A stretch of 64,000 nucleotides of DNA from Proteles cristata cristata (GCA_017311185.1 JAESUZ010003282.1:558001-622000), one strand, 5' to 3'. Positions 11,063-23,486 are shown, counted from the first letter of the stretch. Numbers and translations: made by a program. The notes: generated by a model from the letters alone, not told the origin.

Positions 11063-12099
11063 GACATATCCCCTATGTTCAAGTTAGACAAATAGGAAGT
11101 AGAATCTCCTTCATTTAAATTGATGATATGATTTGAACAACTGGAATCTCAATAGAAATGCTTGACTTTAGAAAGAAGCCTTGCCTAAGCTTTAGAGCAA
11201 GTGTAATGCCTCTTGCATCTGAACAATTTTAGGATTACAGAGTCATGTGAATTTTGATTTTTTTTAAAGTGAAGGAGATGTGACATTTCTTGCACCTGAG
11301 TGTTTTGAGCAAAATCTTACCAGTTCATCTTGAACGGACGCAGAGACCAACTTGGTCTCATTCTGCTGTTTCATGCCCTGGCTCTGGTGTGTCTGGAATC
11401 TTGACTTAAAAGTGGCCTTTAAGACTTGGCAGGGTGCTAAGATGGAAGTGAGCAATGGCAAGTGACAGGACTAGCACAGGGAGCAAAGGGGTAATATTTT
11501 AACACCAGCCATGATTTAGTTGATGGGTTCCTGCAAATGAGTAGTGTGTGGGGTGGGGAGCAGTTAAGAAACATAAAATTGCGCATGTGCACAATTGGTC
11601 AGTGAATTTGTTGCCTCTGTCGTTAACTATGTCAATGTTTTCCTTTCCATTCCCTTCTGTCTGGAGGCATGTGGAGGTTTTTCAATGTGCCATTGCCTTA
11701 CTTTGATAAAGGAATTGGAAATAAGGCCTCTTCTCTTTGCTTTTGACTTCTCCACTCTATATAACCAGTTTTTCTCCTTTGCTCAGCGTTCCCTACGGCC
11801 ATACCGTACTACAAATTGTCATCTAATGAAAGTTGTTGCCTTGTATTTCCTTTTCCCTGCTTAGTCCTTAGAGAACTCAGCAAAAATAAAAGGAATTGAC
11901 GAGGTTAAGATGACAAAAATAATTATCCTTTGTTGAAAAGAATCAAAGCTTACACACAGAGACTAATTTAAGTTTATTTAATTTTCCACAGAATTGGAAA
12001 AAAGCACAATTAACTGAAAAAAATACATGAAATAGAATATTAACATTTTCAATAAGTTAAGGGATCAAAAACCACCATTTATTTAATATGTACAGGGTA
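11063..12099. other. Unassigned sequence
   Basis: About 1 kb without a recognised repeat or gene. The plus-strand frame 11595-11864 (89 codons) has no family resemblance. Confidence 0.5.
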
Positions 12100-12245
12100 T
12101 CATCTAGCAATTCAGTAATTGAATAGAGAGAATTGATAGTACTCCTCCCATTTTATAGGGGAAGAAACCAAGCTCTAGGGATGTTAGTAAATGCCAAAGA
12201 CACATTGGTATAGTGGTATAAGCATGATTTGTATTTGGATGTGTC
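12100..12245 (-). mobile_element. MIR fragment, minus strand
   Basis: 'CTCCTCCCATTTTATAGGGG', then 'AAGAAACCAAGCTCTAGGGA' and 'CACATTGGTATAGTGGTATA' correspond to the complement of the MIR core (CCTCATCTGTAAAATGGGG) and tRNA-like head. It is an ancient tRNA-derived SINE, heavily diverged. Confidence 0.6.
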
Positions 12246-12574
12246 TGATTCCAAAAAAGCTTTCTACTCTATCATGCTGGTTTCCAAGTATCTTTAAATT
12301 CACAGTATTCTTAAAACTTTCGTGCTGTACATTTTAAAGTAAAAGCCCCATATTTCACTTCTAAATAAGATCATCTTTTCCCTTTGCCAAAAGTAATATA
12401 TTTGATTGCTCTAGTGTTTGGTTCATATGAATTGCTTTCCTTGTTTCCTCAATGCCATGCAGGGATTTCAAGTTCCTTGCTGTTCAGAACAGAGATGAGT
12501 TCCTTCATTTTTGAAATTTTTACACTCCGTGAGTTTCAAAAGCAAAAATGTGTTATTAGGGACCCAGGTTCTGA

Positions 12575-12772
12575 ATCTCAATCTCATCTGCTCTGTTTAT
12601 TTACTGAATAATGGTGGCCACTTGATTATTCTGTGCCTCAGTGTCTTCACCTATAAAATGGGGTCATAATATGATCAAGATAAGGATTAAATTAGTTAAT
12701 ATGTTAATACAATTAAAATGCTTTGAACAGAGCCTGACACATAAAAATCACCAGTAAAATTTTAATTCCTAC
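12575..12772 (+). mobile_element. MIR
   Basis: The MIR core is clear: 'TGTGCCTCAGTGTCTTCACC', 'TATAAAATGGGGTCATAATA', then 'GGATTAAATTAGTTAATATG' and 'TTTGAACAGAGCCTGACACA'. The order and spacing match the family. Confidence 0.88.
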
Positions 12773-13274
12773 CCAGACACTGCAATTATAAATGTGGCAA
12801 TAGTTATAATTTTCTAGAGCATGGGATTAAAGTTTCCTAAGTTTTTTCCCTCAATGTCTTCCTGTAAACTGTCTCTTAAAATCAGGGCTTCAAACGCGTG
12901 GGTTGGTGGGTTCCACAAGCTAGTAAGAGTGCTTTTTCTCTGGAGAGTAAGATGTCTGAAAATAGGGCTATCTGTCTCTTTTATTTTTAAATCCATGCAT
13001 TCATAAAGAAAAACAATAAATTGATCATCTTTGGAAGACCCTACTATACAGACTCAGTATTTTTAAAATTGATAAATATGGCAACAAGTTAAAGGATTAT
13101 CTTGTCTTTCCTTTGTGAACTGTCTGGTAGGTATCCAAATAGTAACCAAATTGTTTTCACAGAATGAATGGATCTAGGCACTAGTTTTCAATGTCTCTTG
13201 TGTATGTTCAGAGAAGGAGAGAGAGACAAAGAGACAGACATCTGCTTCCATCTGTATGAACACACGCCTTTATT

Positions 13275-13482
13275 TGTTATTTTAATTTTTAATGTTTATT
13301 TTTGAGAGAGAGAGAAACAGAGCATGAGTGGGGGAGAGGCAGAGAGAGGAGACAATTCCAAGCAGGCTCCAGACTCTGAGCTGTCAGCACAGAGCACTAT
13401 GTGGAGCTTGAGCCCACAAACCACGAGATCATGACCTGAGCTGAAGTCAGATGCTTAACTGACTGAGCCATGCAGGCACCCC
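13275..13482 (-). mobile_element. CAN-SINE
   Basis: Minus-strand copy with tail complement 'TTTTTAATGTTTATTTTTGA' and head 'GAGCCATGCAGGCACCCC' (one change from the usual CCACCCAGGTGCCCC plus loss of CpGs). Approximate flanking repeats begin TGAACACAC at 13257 and TGAACAAAC at 13483. Moderately old. Confidence 0.93.
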
Positions 13483-13499
13483 TGAACAAACCATCTTTA

Positions 13500-15239
13500 A
13501 AATAGTCTCATCAAAAACTATAACGTGTAGGGAATATAGACAGAAAAACATATATATCTATACAAAAGGGATACAATCAAGGAAATCTAGAATGAGAGAA
13601 ACCCTACCTACAGGATAAATTCTTCATTTTGTCAATAAATAAATTGTGAGACAAAATTAGGCACTGATTGTAATTTTAATTTCTATTAACATTTTAATTT
13701 TAATCTCAGCGATTAAAAGAGATGTAAAAGACACATCAACCAAATGCAAGGTGTGGATCCTCTCCTTTCAGATCCTAATTGAGATGAACTATACCACAAA
13801 TTTTGTTACATTTATGAAATTGTCAGAAATCCAAACACTGGATGTTGGATAATATTCAGGAATTATTATCAATTTTCTTAGGTATTTTCTAGGCAATTTT
13901 CTTAGGCATGGTAATAGTAAATGGCTATTCTGTTTTTTATGTTTTTGTTTTGTTTTGTAAATAGTCTTCATACTTATTTACAGATAAAAGTAGCAGACAT
14001 CCAACATTTGCCTTACAATAATGCAGGAGGGGGAATGGGACAGAATTGGTCACAAGTTGTTTGTTAGAACAGAGTGATGGGAATCAGGGGTTCATTACAC
14101 TATTTTTAAAAGATTACTTGTGTGTGTTTGAAGTTTTCCATAGTTTTTAAAGAAAGGATTTAAAAAATGATCTTTAAAACCTTAGATTCAGACCCGAAAG
14201 TATATATAACTTAAGACTAAAAGATGTGAAAGTATTCACTTGACTATTATAGTCAATTTGAGTGTGGTTGCAAACTCGAGATTGACTTGAAAATTAGGTA
14301 ATGATAAGTTTCAAAACCAAAGGTCATGGCTACATGGCCATCTTCTTTCAGATTGTCTTTAGTTAGTATAGCAACCCTAACCATTGCTCCTCATTTCCTA
14401 TCAAGATTACAGACCAGTAAGTGTGTCTGATACCCTTCGGTTACTTAGAAAGACAATCCCCAAAGAATATCTGAGATGTATATTTTTTTCATGAATAAGA
14501 AAATTTTTATTTGAGAAAAATTTAGAAATATATAGAAATATTTAAGAAAACAAATGCATAGTATTACTATTTTAGTATTAAAAATCTGAACATGTTTCAC
14601 ATTTAAGAATTATCACATATGAGAGAATTGGAGCTCTGAGAATAACAGGTCAGTTCGTAATTCCAATTGAACATGTTAATTGTGAACTTGATTCATACTT
14701 ATAATATTCAGTTCACATCTAGTAAATCTACTCTTTGGACATTTGGGGTTCAGCATGGTATGAGTTCAATTTAAAAGAGATACCGTACAAGGGAAGTTTG
14801 TCAATCAGACAGTTGAGCTGCTTAAATAGGAAATAGGATATATTCAACTGATACATTCAGCTTAAAATATTTTTAAAAGGTTTGAAAATGGCACCCAGTA
14901 TTAGCCAAAGTGTCTCTTAGAAAAATTTTTTGCTAAGTTTGCTTTACTTATAAACTGAATAAGATTTATAGTTGGAAATCAAACGCCCAATAAAAACTAG
15001 ATTCTTAAATTTATAATTTTGCTAGTTCATGTATTAATTTTGAAAATTAATTTTGAAAACAATTTATTGCTGGTTTTATCGTTTAAGAAGTTAAGTAGGT
15101 TTTCCTGTACACAAAAACGACCCCCAGACTTAAAACAAAACAAAACCTCACAATTTTTGACAAGCGAATTGCTCATTACAGACCTAAAAAAAAACCCGAA
15201 AGTTTAACACAAGGACTTAGAAGTGAATTTTGGGAGCCA
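13500..15239. other. Unassigned AT-rich sequence
   Basis: Mostly unique. The segment 14070-14165 ('TGGGAATCAGGGGTTCATTA' followed by a 'GTGTGTTTGAAGTTTTCC' stretch) resembles the terminal part of an old plus-strand L1M 3' UTR, but the match is too short for a separate call. No gene is visible. Confidence 0.5.
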
Positions 15240-15249
15240 TGATAAGAGG

Positions 15250-15910
15250 GATGCACTCCTGAAATGTCACTTTTTCTGAGGCTGCCAGACAGGCAAGGGC
15301 AGGGGCGGGGGACGGGAAGGGCTCCGGTATTAACATATTTCCTAGACGCTCCATCTCCTTGGTCAGGCGTAATGGATGCCTCCCAGCTCCCTGTGGACGC
15401 GAGAGCCCATCAGGCCAGAAGCAGATTAAAGCTCACACACTTCAAATTGGCGACTTGCCGCAGCTTGCCAGAAGGCGAGAGTTCAGCGCCGCTTTAATAG
15501 AGAAGTCTCTAAGCCGCCTGCTCCCCATCTCCCGCTTCCTCGCTCTAAAAAGAAATCGCACCCTCTGCACACCTTGGCCAGCCACCTCTGGCTCGCCCCA
15601 CTGACCTGCAGTGGGAAGGGCCGGCCGGGGTGGGAGTGTGGGAGGTAGACTGCGTGCTTTGGCGAGCCTCACTCCTCCCCACGCAAGCTGATTGCGCTGC
15701 ACACAGTGAACTGTCAGCGACGACTGATTTATAAGACCGATTTACCTTCTGGAGAGCGTAATTATGCTCGTAGTTAAGAATTAATCAGGTGAGAGAATTA
15801 TGGAATAGTCATTCCCCGGACTTTGAAGGACACACGAAGTGGAGACCCACCAATGCAGCTGCAGAGTCTGCCCTGCGGGAGTCCTTTGCCTCCTTGCTGG
15901 TGGCGGGCGA
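15250..15910. promoter_or_regulatory. CpG-rich unique island, candidate promoter/enhancer
   Basis: This is the only GC- and CpG-rich non-repeat segment in the window: I count about 28 CpGs between 15300 and 15770, against roughly one per 100 bases or fewer nearby. It contains 'GGGGCGGGG' (Sp1/KLF-like) at about 15303, 'GGCCGGCCGGGG' near 15620, a TATA-like TTTATAAG at 15728-15735, and homeodomain-like TAATTA and AATTAAT motifs at 15769-15784. A strong splice-donor match, CAG|GTGAGA, has its GT at 15789-15790. No SINE or LINE contributes. Known: such islands often mark promoters or developmental enhancers. Inferred: transcription to the plus side is possible. No open frame across it resembles a known protein, so a coding first exon is not supported. 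Confidence 0.5.
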
Positions 15911-18490
15911 GGTTTCTGAGCTAACTGTCTTCCTTGTAAAAAAATAAAGTGAAAAATCTTGCTGAGGTTCTCCAGAAGGATAATTCCAAGTCACCCAGCT
16001 TAAAAGGTGGGCAGAAGGAGATTTTGTGAAAAGAGGAAGTCTTAGAGACAGGATTATCTCTGAATAAGTATTTGGCTGTTGTCTCCCGTTACAATTATTA
16101 GCTTAACTACTTTAGCTTACTCTATGGAACAGCCACATTTCAGAAATATTTTCTTTGTTCTTTTTGCTAATATGCGTTCCCTTCACCTCAATAATGTGGC
16201 TTGAAGGCTTTCACATTCAGAGGTGTGTTCTTTGTAGATGACGTGTTTGTTGGGTTTTTCTCTCCCTTTCTTTGTGGGCAGAGGGTTTTCAGTTAATTTG
16301 CCTTGTTTCTCAACGTGTCTCGCTAACCTACTCTCTACACATCCCTTGGCATTTCCATTGGGACATGGTAGACCGTTTTGTATTATCTTTGAGGAAAATT
16401 TCTAAGAGTCCCATGACAAGTACCTTTGCAGTCCAATCATATGACCCATTACTATTAAATTTTGCAGGGAAGTATCTGTAATAGAAGCAAAGGATAGTTC
16501 AGACTGAATGAGATTCTGACTATCTAAAACCAGTCTTTCCAGTGCCATCCTAAGATACCAGAATTCTACCACCATCCTTCATAAATGGAAGGACGGGACC
16601 ATGCAGTCCATAACTCCCCTAACCTATTTTTTAGCCACACATAGCTGGGAATAAGGTTTAAACGAGCTTTTGTATGCCATCTTTTCTCAGCTTCCCCCCA
16701 AACACCCCCTTGGCCCTCTGTCCCATGTCACTTAGAGATTGGAATCCTCCATTCTCTGATCTGGAAATTGTCTCTACCCAGTGCCATGGAGATTTTCCTT
16801 TGGACATCCCATTTCTGGTTCTCTTCCCTGATGGCCTTAGGTCATCTTTTGCACCTTACCACTAGGAACTTCACTTTCTTGAGCTAGATTTTAGTCCTCA
16901 AGCTCTTGCTAGCTACAGCAAAAGTTAGATCCTGAGCATAGAGGAAGAGAGGAAATGAAGGAAAATCTGGTGGTTTCTCTTAGGATATTGTTAAGGTGTT
17001 CAGATGACTTTCTAGGAACCAAAATTAACAATCTTGCAGGGTTTTCATTTGCTTTATAATGTTAAAGGTGACTATTTTAGAAGGAGAAACTCTTTTCAAC
17101 CTGTGGATGTGAGTGAAAACTCAGATCTACAGGTAATGAATTTTACATAATGGTATTCTAAGTTAGTTCTTGAGGCCACACTCTCATCTTTGCCTTCTCA
17201 GTAGGAAGGGTAGAAAACCCTTTCCCACCGCCTGCTTTCTATTCAACTGTAGAACTCAACTGTCTGCTCTGCCAAGTGCCACATTTCCCCTAAACCTCAC
17301 CTTATCACGAGTCCTACAGAGATCTCAGGGCTAGAGGAGGGTTAAAAGAAGACGCTCTTCACAGAAGGTTGAGATACCAAAACTATGTCAGTAATTCTTA
17401 TTTAAGCAGAAGAACCGTGCAGAATCACTTCTATCTCTTTACTCTTGCCTATTCAGCTTACTTATTCCAACAATCGGTCTCTGACTGATTTGTTCAGATG
17501 ACTGTTGCTCTTTTCTATGCAGGCAGGCACCTGTACTCATAATTAATTGGCATGGAGGGAGGGTGGAACAGCCCTTGACCGGGGCGGGGAGGAGGGCAGG
17601 AGACAGGTCCCAGTTCTGGCCCTGCTCCCCCAACAGGTGGCTGGTGTTGAGTGTGTTGTTTACCTTTCTGGACCTTCATTTCTGCAGATGCGTAGTGAAG
17701 GTACTGGACTGCATCTGTCTTCCCATAAAATGTGATACTTGTGAGAAGGCAGGCTTTGAAACCCCTGCATACTCTCTCCTTAGAGACGTACTATGCACAT
17801 GGACATCCACTTACAAAGAAATCTTATATATTTGGCTTAACCAAGAGTTTTCCCATCTAATTTGACCAGAGAACACCTTGAATTTTCTTCTCTCCCTTCC
17901 ACCCTCCGTCCTTCCTTTCCTTTTTCTTTTCATTTCCTTTCACATATGGTTTGTTAATATTCTCAGAATTTGTGCTCTATGGAACTCATTGGGACAAATG
18001 CAGGACCAAACAAATCCTTTCTATGTTTGTTTCTCTTCTACATGTGGGATCTTGACCTACTCAAAGTGTTACAGGAATTGCAATATATTGTTTTAGTTAT
18101 TGGTAAATTATTGTATAATAATGCTTACAGGATTCCTAAGCACTAATGAAATATGGATTAAAATAAACAAGATGAAATGTAGCCCAAGAGAATGTTACCA
18201 TATTTGTTTAACATTCTTGAGAATGAGGTGATCTGTATTAAAGGAAAAAGAAACAATATACTAGAATTTACCATTAAATGCAAATAATATTGTATTTCTG
18301 CTATCCATTTTTTCACTTACTCAGAGTAGCACAGAAGGTCTGTGCCTAAATACCACTTCTGTGTCTAAATACCACTAATTATCTAAGGAATGTTGATCAA
18401 AACAATATTTTTAGTGTAGTAACCAAAAATATATTTGATTACAAAAGATACTTATTAAAATAAATTTATCAAAATATTTAAAAATTTTGT
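15911..18490. other. Unassigned unique sequence
   Basis: About 2.6 kb to the right of the CpG-rich island without recognised transposons. A 19-bp imperfect tandem duplication lies at 18342-18379. Short frames such as 17563-17865 have no family resemblance. I cannot identify downstream exons. Confidence 0.5.
18342..18379. repeat. 19-bp imperfect tandem duplication
   Basis: GTGCCTAAATACCACTTCT (18342-18360) is followed directly by GTGTCTAAATACCACTAAT (18361-18379). They differ at a few positions. Confidence 0.85.
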
Positions 18491-18492
18491 CA

Positions 18493-18912
18493 TGGGGGTT
18501 CTTTTTCAGTTTATTTATTTATATTTTTATTTATATTTTAGTTAACATACAGTGCAGTATTAGTATCAGGAATAGAATTCAGTGATTCATCACTTACATA
18601 CAATACCTAGTGCTCATCACAAGTGTCCACCTTAGTATCTGTTACCTGTCTCGCCCATTTCACCCACCTCCCTTCATCAACCCTCCGTTTGTTCTCTATC
18701 GTTGAATGTATTGTGGTTTGTTTCCCTCTCTTTTCTTCCCCTCCCTCCCCTATGTTTATCTGGTCTATTTTGTAAATTTTCACATATGAGTGAAACCATA
18801 TGGTATTTTTCTTTCTCTGGCCAACGTATTTCTCTTAGCAGAATACATTCTAGCTCCATCCATGTCATTGCAAATGGCAAGATTTCATTCTTTCGGATAG
18901 TTGGGCAATATT

Positions 18913-18951
<39 letters not shown>

Positions 18952-20835
18952 ACATACCACATCTGCTTTGTCCATTCATCAGTTGATGAACATTTGGACT
19001 CTTGCCATAGTTTGGCTGTTGTTGATAATGCTGGTATAAATATTAGGGTGTATGGACCCCTTTTAATCTGTATTTTTCTATTCTTCAGGTGAATACCTAA
19101 TAGTGCAGTTGCTGGATCATAGGATATTTTATTTTTATTCTCTTGAGGGACCTCCATATTGTTCTCCAGAGTGGCTGCCTCAGTTTGCAGTCCCACCAAC
19201 AGGGCAAGATGGCTCCCCATTCTCAGCATCCTCACCAACATCTATTGTTTCTGGTGTTGTTAATTTTAGCTATTCTAACAAGCATCTCATCATGGTTTTG
19301 TATTTCCCTGATGATGAGTGATATTGAGCATTTTTTCATGTATCTGTTAGGCATCTGGAAGTCTTCTTTGGAAAAGCATCTATTCATGTCTTCTGCCCAT
19401 TTCTTAACTGAGCTATTTGCTTTTTGGGTGTTGAGCTTGATAAGTTTGTTATAGATTTTGGATACTAACCCTTTATCAGATATGTCATTTGCAAATATTT
19501 GCTCCCATTTTGTAGGCTGCCTTTTAGTTTTGCTGACTGTTTCCTTAGCTGTGCAGAAGATTTTTATCTTGATGAGATCCCAGTAGTTCATGTTTGCTTT
19601 TGTTCCCCTTGGTTTCAGTGATGCGTCTAGTAAAAAGTTGCTCTGGCTGGCATCAAAGGGGTTGCTGCCTGTTTCTTCTGTAGGATTTTGATGATTTTCC
19701 ATCGCACATTTAGGTCTTTCATCCATTTTGAATTTATTTTATGTGTGGTATAAGAAGTGGTCCAGTTTCATTCTTGTGCATGTCACCATCCAGTTGTCCC
19801 TACACCATTTGCTGAAGAGACTGTGTTTTCCATTGGCTATTCTTTCCTGCTTTGTTGAAGGTTAGTTGACCATATAGTGTGGGCTCATTCCTGGGTTTTC
19901 TTTTCTGTTCCATTGGTCTATGTGTCTGGTTTATTCTAGTACCATACTGTCTTGATGATTGCAGCTTTGTAATACAGCTTAAAGTCTGGAATTGTGATGC
20001 CTCCAGTTTTGTTTTCCGTTCTTAGGATTGCTTTGACTCTTGAGGGTCTTTTGTAGTTCTGTACAAAGATTAAAATTGTTTGTCCTAAGCTCTATAGAAA
20101 ATGCTGGTGATATTTTTATAGAGGTTGTATTAAATGTATAGATTGCTTTGGGTAGCATAGACATTGTAACAGTGTTTTGTTACATGGAATGCTTTTCCAT
20201 TTCTTTGTTTTCTCTTTAGTTTCTTTCATAAGTGTTCTACAGTTTTCAGAGTATGGGTCTTTTAACTTCTTAAGTTAGGTCTCTTCCTATGTATCTTACT
20301 GTTTTTGGTGCAATTGCAAATGGAATCGATTCCTTGATTTCTTTTTCTGCTGATTTGTTATTGATGTATAGAAATGCAACTGATTTCTACATGTTAATTT
20401 TATATCCTGTGACTTTGCTGAATTCATGTATTAGTTCTAGAAATTTTTGGTGGCGTCTCTGGTTTTCTACATAGAGCATCATGTCATCTGCAAATAGTGC
20501 AAGTTTGACTTCTTCCTTGCTGATTTGGATGTCTTTTATTTCTTTTTGTTGCTTGATTGCTGAGGCTAAGACTTCCAGTACTGTGTTAAATAGTAGTGAT
20601 GAGAGTAAGATTCTTATCTTCTTCCTGAGGCTCTCAGTTTTTACCCATTGAGGGTGATATTAGCTGTGGGTCCTTCATATGTGGCCTTTATGATGTTGAG
20701 GTATGTTCCATCTATCCCTACTTTGTTGAGAATTTTCATTATGAATAGATGCTGTATTATGTCAAATGCCTTTTCTACATCTGTTAACAGAATCATATGG
20801 TTCTTATCTATATGTGTTTCTTTATTAGCACATCA
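18493..20835 (-). mobile_element. 5'-truncated carnivore LINE-1 (3' part of ORF2 plus 3' UTR)
   Basis: A minus-strand L1. The T-rich complement of its A tail is at 18500-18540. The carnivore L1 3' UTR follows (complement of GAGCACTAGGTATTGTATG near 18600), then the ORF2 C-terminal half from about 18760 to 20830. Minus-strand translations show typical ORF2 C-terminal motifs, for example KRQPTKWEQIF and KKWAEDMNRCFSKEDFQMPN within 19232-19726. The reading frame is broken by stops and frame changes, and by a (CA)n expansion at 18916-18949. The 5' 60% or more of L1 is missing, which is usual for incomplete reverse transcription. It cannot encode an active product. No clear target-site duplication was found. 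Confidence 0.95.
18916..18949. repeat. (TG)n microsatellite inside L1 ORF2
   Basis: About 17 uninterrupted TG units sit inside the ORF2 C-terminal region of the L1 at 18493-20835, at a point where L1 normally has a short CA-containing segment. On the minus strand it reads as Thr-His repeats in frame, which inflates chance frames here. Confidence 0.97.
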
Positions 20836-20940
20836 AATGGCAAGATATAGGAGTGGTTCTAATAAATGCCATAATTTTAGAGTAATGGTGAGAGTAAATT
20901 TCTGTAACAAGTGTAGTGTGACAGAAGCATGAGGTATGTA

Positions 20941-20967
20941 AAACAACAACAACAACAACAACAACAA
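20941..20967. repeat. (AAC)n simple repeat
   Basis: About eight AAC/CAA units follow 'GTATGTAAAAC', just beyond the 5' edge of the minus-strand L1. Confidence 0.95.
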
Positions 20968-21009
20968 ACAACCCAGCATGGCAGCTGTTGTAGAATCATA
21001 CATTCCCAA

Positions 21010-21245
21010 TGACGTACAACAATGTGAATGAAGGTCCCTTCAGAAGATGCTAAACCCTAGCCATGGGATCATCCCCAGCTCTTGAATCTTCCAGAGATCA
21101 CACTTTCCATGAAGGAAAGAAAATCCACCTGCATTTTTTCTGTACAAATTTCTGACCCACAGAATATATGACCATAGTAAAATGGTTGATTTATGGCACT
21201 AAATTTTAGAGTGTTTGTTATGCGGCAGTAATAACCATAAAAGCA
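21010..21245 (+). mobile_element. Possible LTR 3' end (MaLR/ERVL-like)
   Basis: The segment ending 'TTGATTTATGGCACTAAATT', then 'GAGTGTTTGTTATGCGGCAG', resembles the 3' end of MaLR/ERVL-type LTRs ('...CCACTAAGTTT...GTTATGCAGCA'). The upstream part is too diverged to confirm. The same terminal pattern occurs at 54380-54420. Confidence 0.4.
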
Positions 21246-21289
21246 CTCTAATAAAGCATGTGTAAGTCCTAAGAAAAGCACTCTCATCT

Positions 21290-21745
21290 GTAATTTTGAT
21301 GTTAAGACTATGGGACTCAGAGAGAGCAACATTTAACTTTCTGGTGTGAGCAATGGGATGGATGATGTTACATTTCAATGAGATGAAAAATAGAAGGAAG
21401 AGATAAAGGAAGGTAGAGATTATGAGATTCATTTGGACACATCTTGAGTTTTGATGCTTGTGTACATTCAGATGATTGTAATGCCAATCAGAATCTCAGA
21501 CGAACATCCTGGATTAGGGAGTTGAGTTGAGGACATCAGCATGTACAGGGCGGTGGAAGTGACAGCTTGGTGCACCTCACATAGCATGCATAGAGTATAA
21601 GATGCGGAAAAGACAATTGGAGAGAGTGAACCTAGGAGAACCCAAATGCACTTGATAGAGGAAACTGGGGGAGGGAAGGAAGTGAGATATGGTCAGTGTG
21701 GGAAAGAGACAAAGATGATGTCATGGGAACCAAAGAGTATTTTTC
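21290..21745 (-). mobile_element. L2-like purine-rich fragment, minus strand
   Basis: This purine-rich stretch, including 'AGAGTGAACCTAGGAGAACC' and 'GTCATGGGAACCAAAGAGTA', matches the remembered order of antisense L2 3' sequence. Ancient and diverged. The 85-codon frame at 21646-21903 crosses its edge and is not supported as a gene. Confidence 0.5.
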
Positions 21746-22333
21746 AAGCTCTGCATGCCCTTATCTTCACAGAGATTCAGATTCACTTTTTTGTCTGCCG
21801 TGGGCCCCAAATTAAGAACAACTTACTGGTAGTGAGTGGCCTCTGTGCAAATAATTTACAGGAAGAAAAAAAGATTGAGCACTGCAGCCATAGGTTAAAA
21901 TAGGTAAAACAAGAAACTGTTAGTTCTGGCAATTCAAATAGTTCTAAATAATCTACAATTTATTTCCTTCTAAGAATGTCGTCTCGTTTTCTTCGTGATG
22001 ACTCAGGGCAAGTTTTATGAACATACAGGCAGCCTTGGAATTAAATGAAACCTTCCAGGGAAATTGTTGGGGAGATGATTTAGTTTCTGTAGAACTCCCA
22101 TCATTCTGTAGTTGACTATACAGTGGTTTTATTCCTCTCTCTCTTAGGGGTTATTGTGGTTTGTGGGTCGCCCCACTTGACAACTTTTTCCTAGCTGGTG
22201 GTTTTGCTCTCCCTTCTCCTCAGCCACTCCTTCCAGCTAACTGCGGGTCTACTTCCGCTGTATCTGCGACTCCCTTTTCCCACTTGGAACTGTTGGCTGC
22301 CTCGGTTGCTTTCCTCTCTATCCCATACAACTA
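21746..22333. other. Unassigned spacer
   Basis: No gene or identifiable repeat. The 22198-22440 frame runs into the LTR-like element that begins at about 22334. Confidence 0.5.
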
Positions 22334-23085
22334 GTGTATTACTTTCCTATGGCTACTGTGACAAATTACCACAAGCCAAATGGCTTAAAATAACTAAAAT
22401 TTATTATTTTACAGTTCTAGAGATAAGAAATTTGAAATAGGTCTCATGAAGTTAAGTCAAGGTGTTCATAGGGCTGTATTCTTTTATGGATGCGTTAGGG
22501 GAGAATCTGTTCCTTATACATTCTGGCTTTTAGAAACCACCCCCATTCCTAAACTCCCTGCCATTTCCCTCCATCTTCAAAACAGGCAACATTGGGTTGA
22601 GTTCTTTTAACGTTGCTGTTACTCTGGTTTCCCCCGTTCTGCCTCCTCCTTTGGCTTATATACTGTAGTTAGACTGGGCCCAACTTGGATAATCAAGGTT
22701 AATCACCCTATTTCAAGGTTAGCTGATGGACAGCCTTAAAACCATCTACAGTCTAATTCCCCTTTGCCTGGTAACAGCATATTCACAGGTTACAAGGATT
22801 AAGATGCAGACATCTTTTGGGGCACCTGGGTGGCTAAGTCGGTTAAGTGTCCAACTTTGGCTCAGGTCATGATACCACAGTTTGTGAGTTCAAGACCTGT
22901 GTCAGGCTCTGGGCTGACAGCTCAGAGCCTGGAGCTGGCCTCAGATTCTGTGTCTCCCTCTCTCTGCTCCTCCCCTGCCCACACATGCTCTCTCTCTCAA
23001 AAATAAATAAACATTAAAAAAATTTTTAGAAAGGTGCAGACATTTTTGGAGGGGCATTATTCTGACTACCTCACCTAGGAACATA
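22334..23085 (-). mobile_element. LTR element (MaLR-like), split by a SINE
   Basis: The plus strand reads 'TATTACTTTCCTATGGCTAC', 'GTGACAAATTACCACAAGCC' and 'TGGCTTAAAATAACTAAAAT', then 'TATTCACAGGTTACAAGGAT', the complement of a MaLR-type LTR end to end. The SINE at 22819-23030 interrupts it near one end. The LTR continues after the SINE for about 40 bases ('GGGGCATTATTCTGACTACC'). No internal retroviral region is present. Exact subfamily not determined. Confidence 0.65.
22819..23030 (+). mobile_element. CAN-SINE inside an LTR
   Basis: Plus-strand copy: head GGGGCACCTGGGTGGCTAAG, 'GGCTCTGGGCTGACAGCTCA', short CT stretch and tail 'AATAAATAAACATTAAAAAA'. The target-site duplication is about 17 bp with small differences: AAGATGCAGACATCTTTT (22801-22818) and AAGGTGCAGACATTTTT (23031-23047). 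The B box is mutated (AGTTCAAGACC). Confidence 0.95.
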
Positions 23086-23486
23086 CTAAAATATTCCAAG
23101 TAAAAGAAAATTACCAAATAATGTGTGTAAAATTAGCCCAATGCATTCTGTGTTCCAGAAGACTATAATTTTGAAGCAGCTGTTTTTTACTAGATTTCTT
23201 CAAATTTAGAGGGCTCTGCTGGAAGGGTAAATTTGCTGAAATATGATCATAAGATCAGAGAAGCAGAATATGCTTTATATCAGTTTTTATATTGGACCAA
23301 TTTCTGAGGAAAACTCTACACATTCAGTCAGGAAAAAGATTATTTCAGAAATTCAACCAATGAATAACTAATTCCTGTCTCTCTGTGGGGTGTCTAGTTT
23401 GTGGCACTTTGAAGTAGATTCCAGTCATAAGATACTTGTCTCAACCTTGGAACTTCAGTTTGTATCTAAAGTAGCATCCCCCCTGC

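Noticed and set aside
18677..19241. Frames with Thr-His or Val-Cys repeats
   Set aside because: They are readings of the (TG)n microsatellite in L1.
19232..19726. 164-codon minus-strand frame
   Set aside because: It is a remnant of LINE-1 ORF2 within a 5'-truncated element, so it is annotated as part of the L1 and not as a gene.
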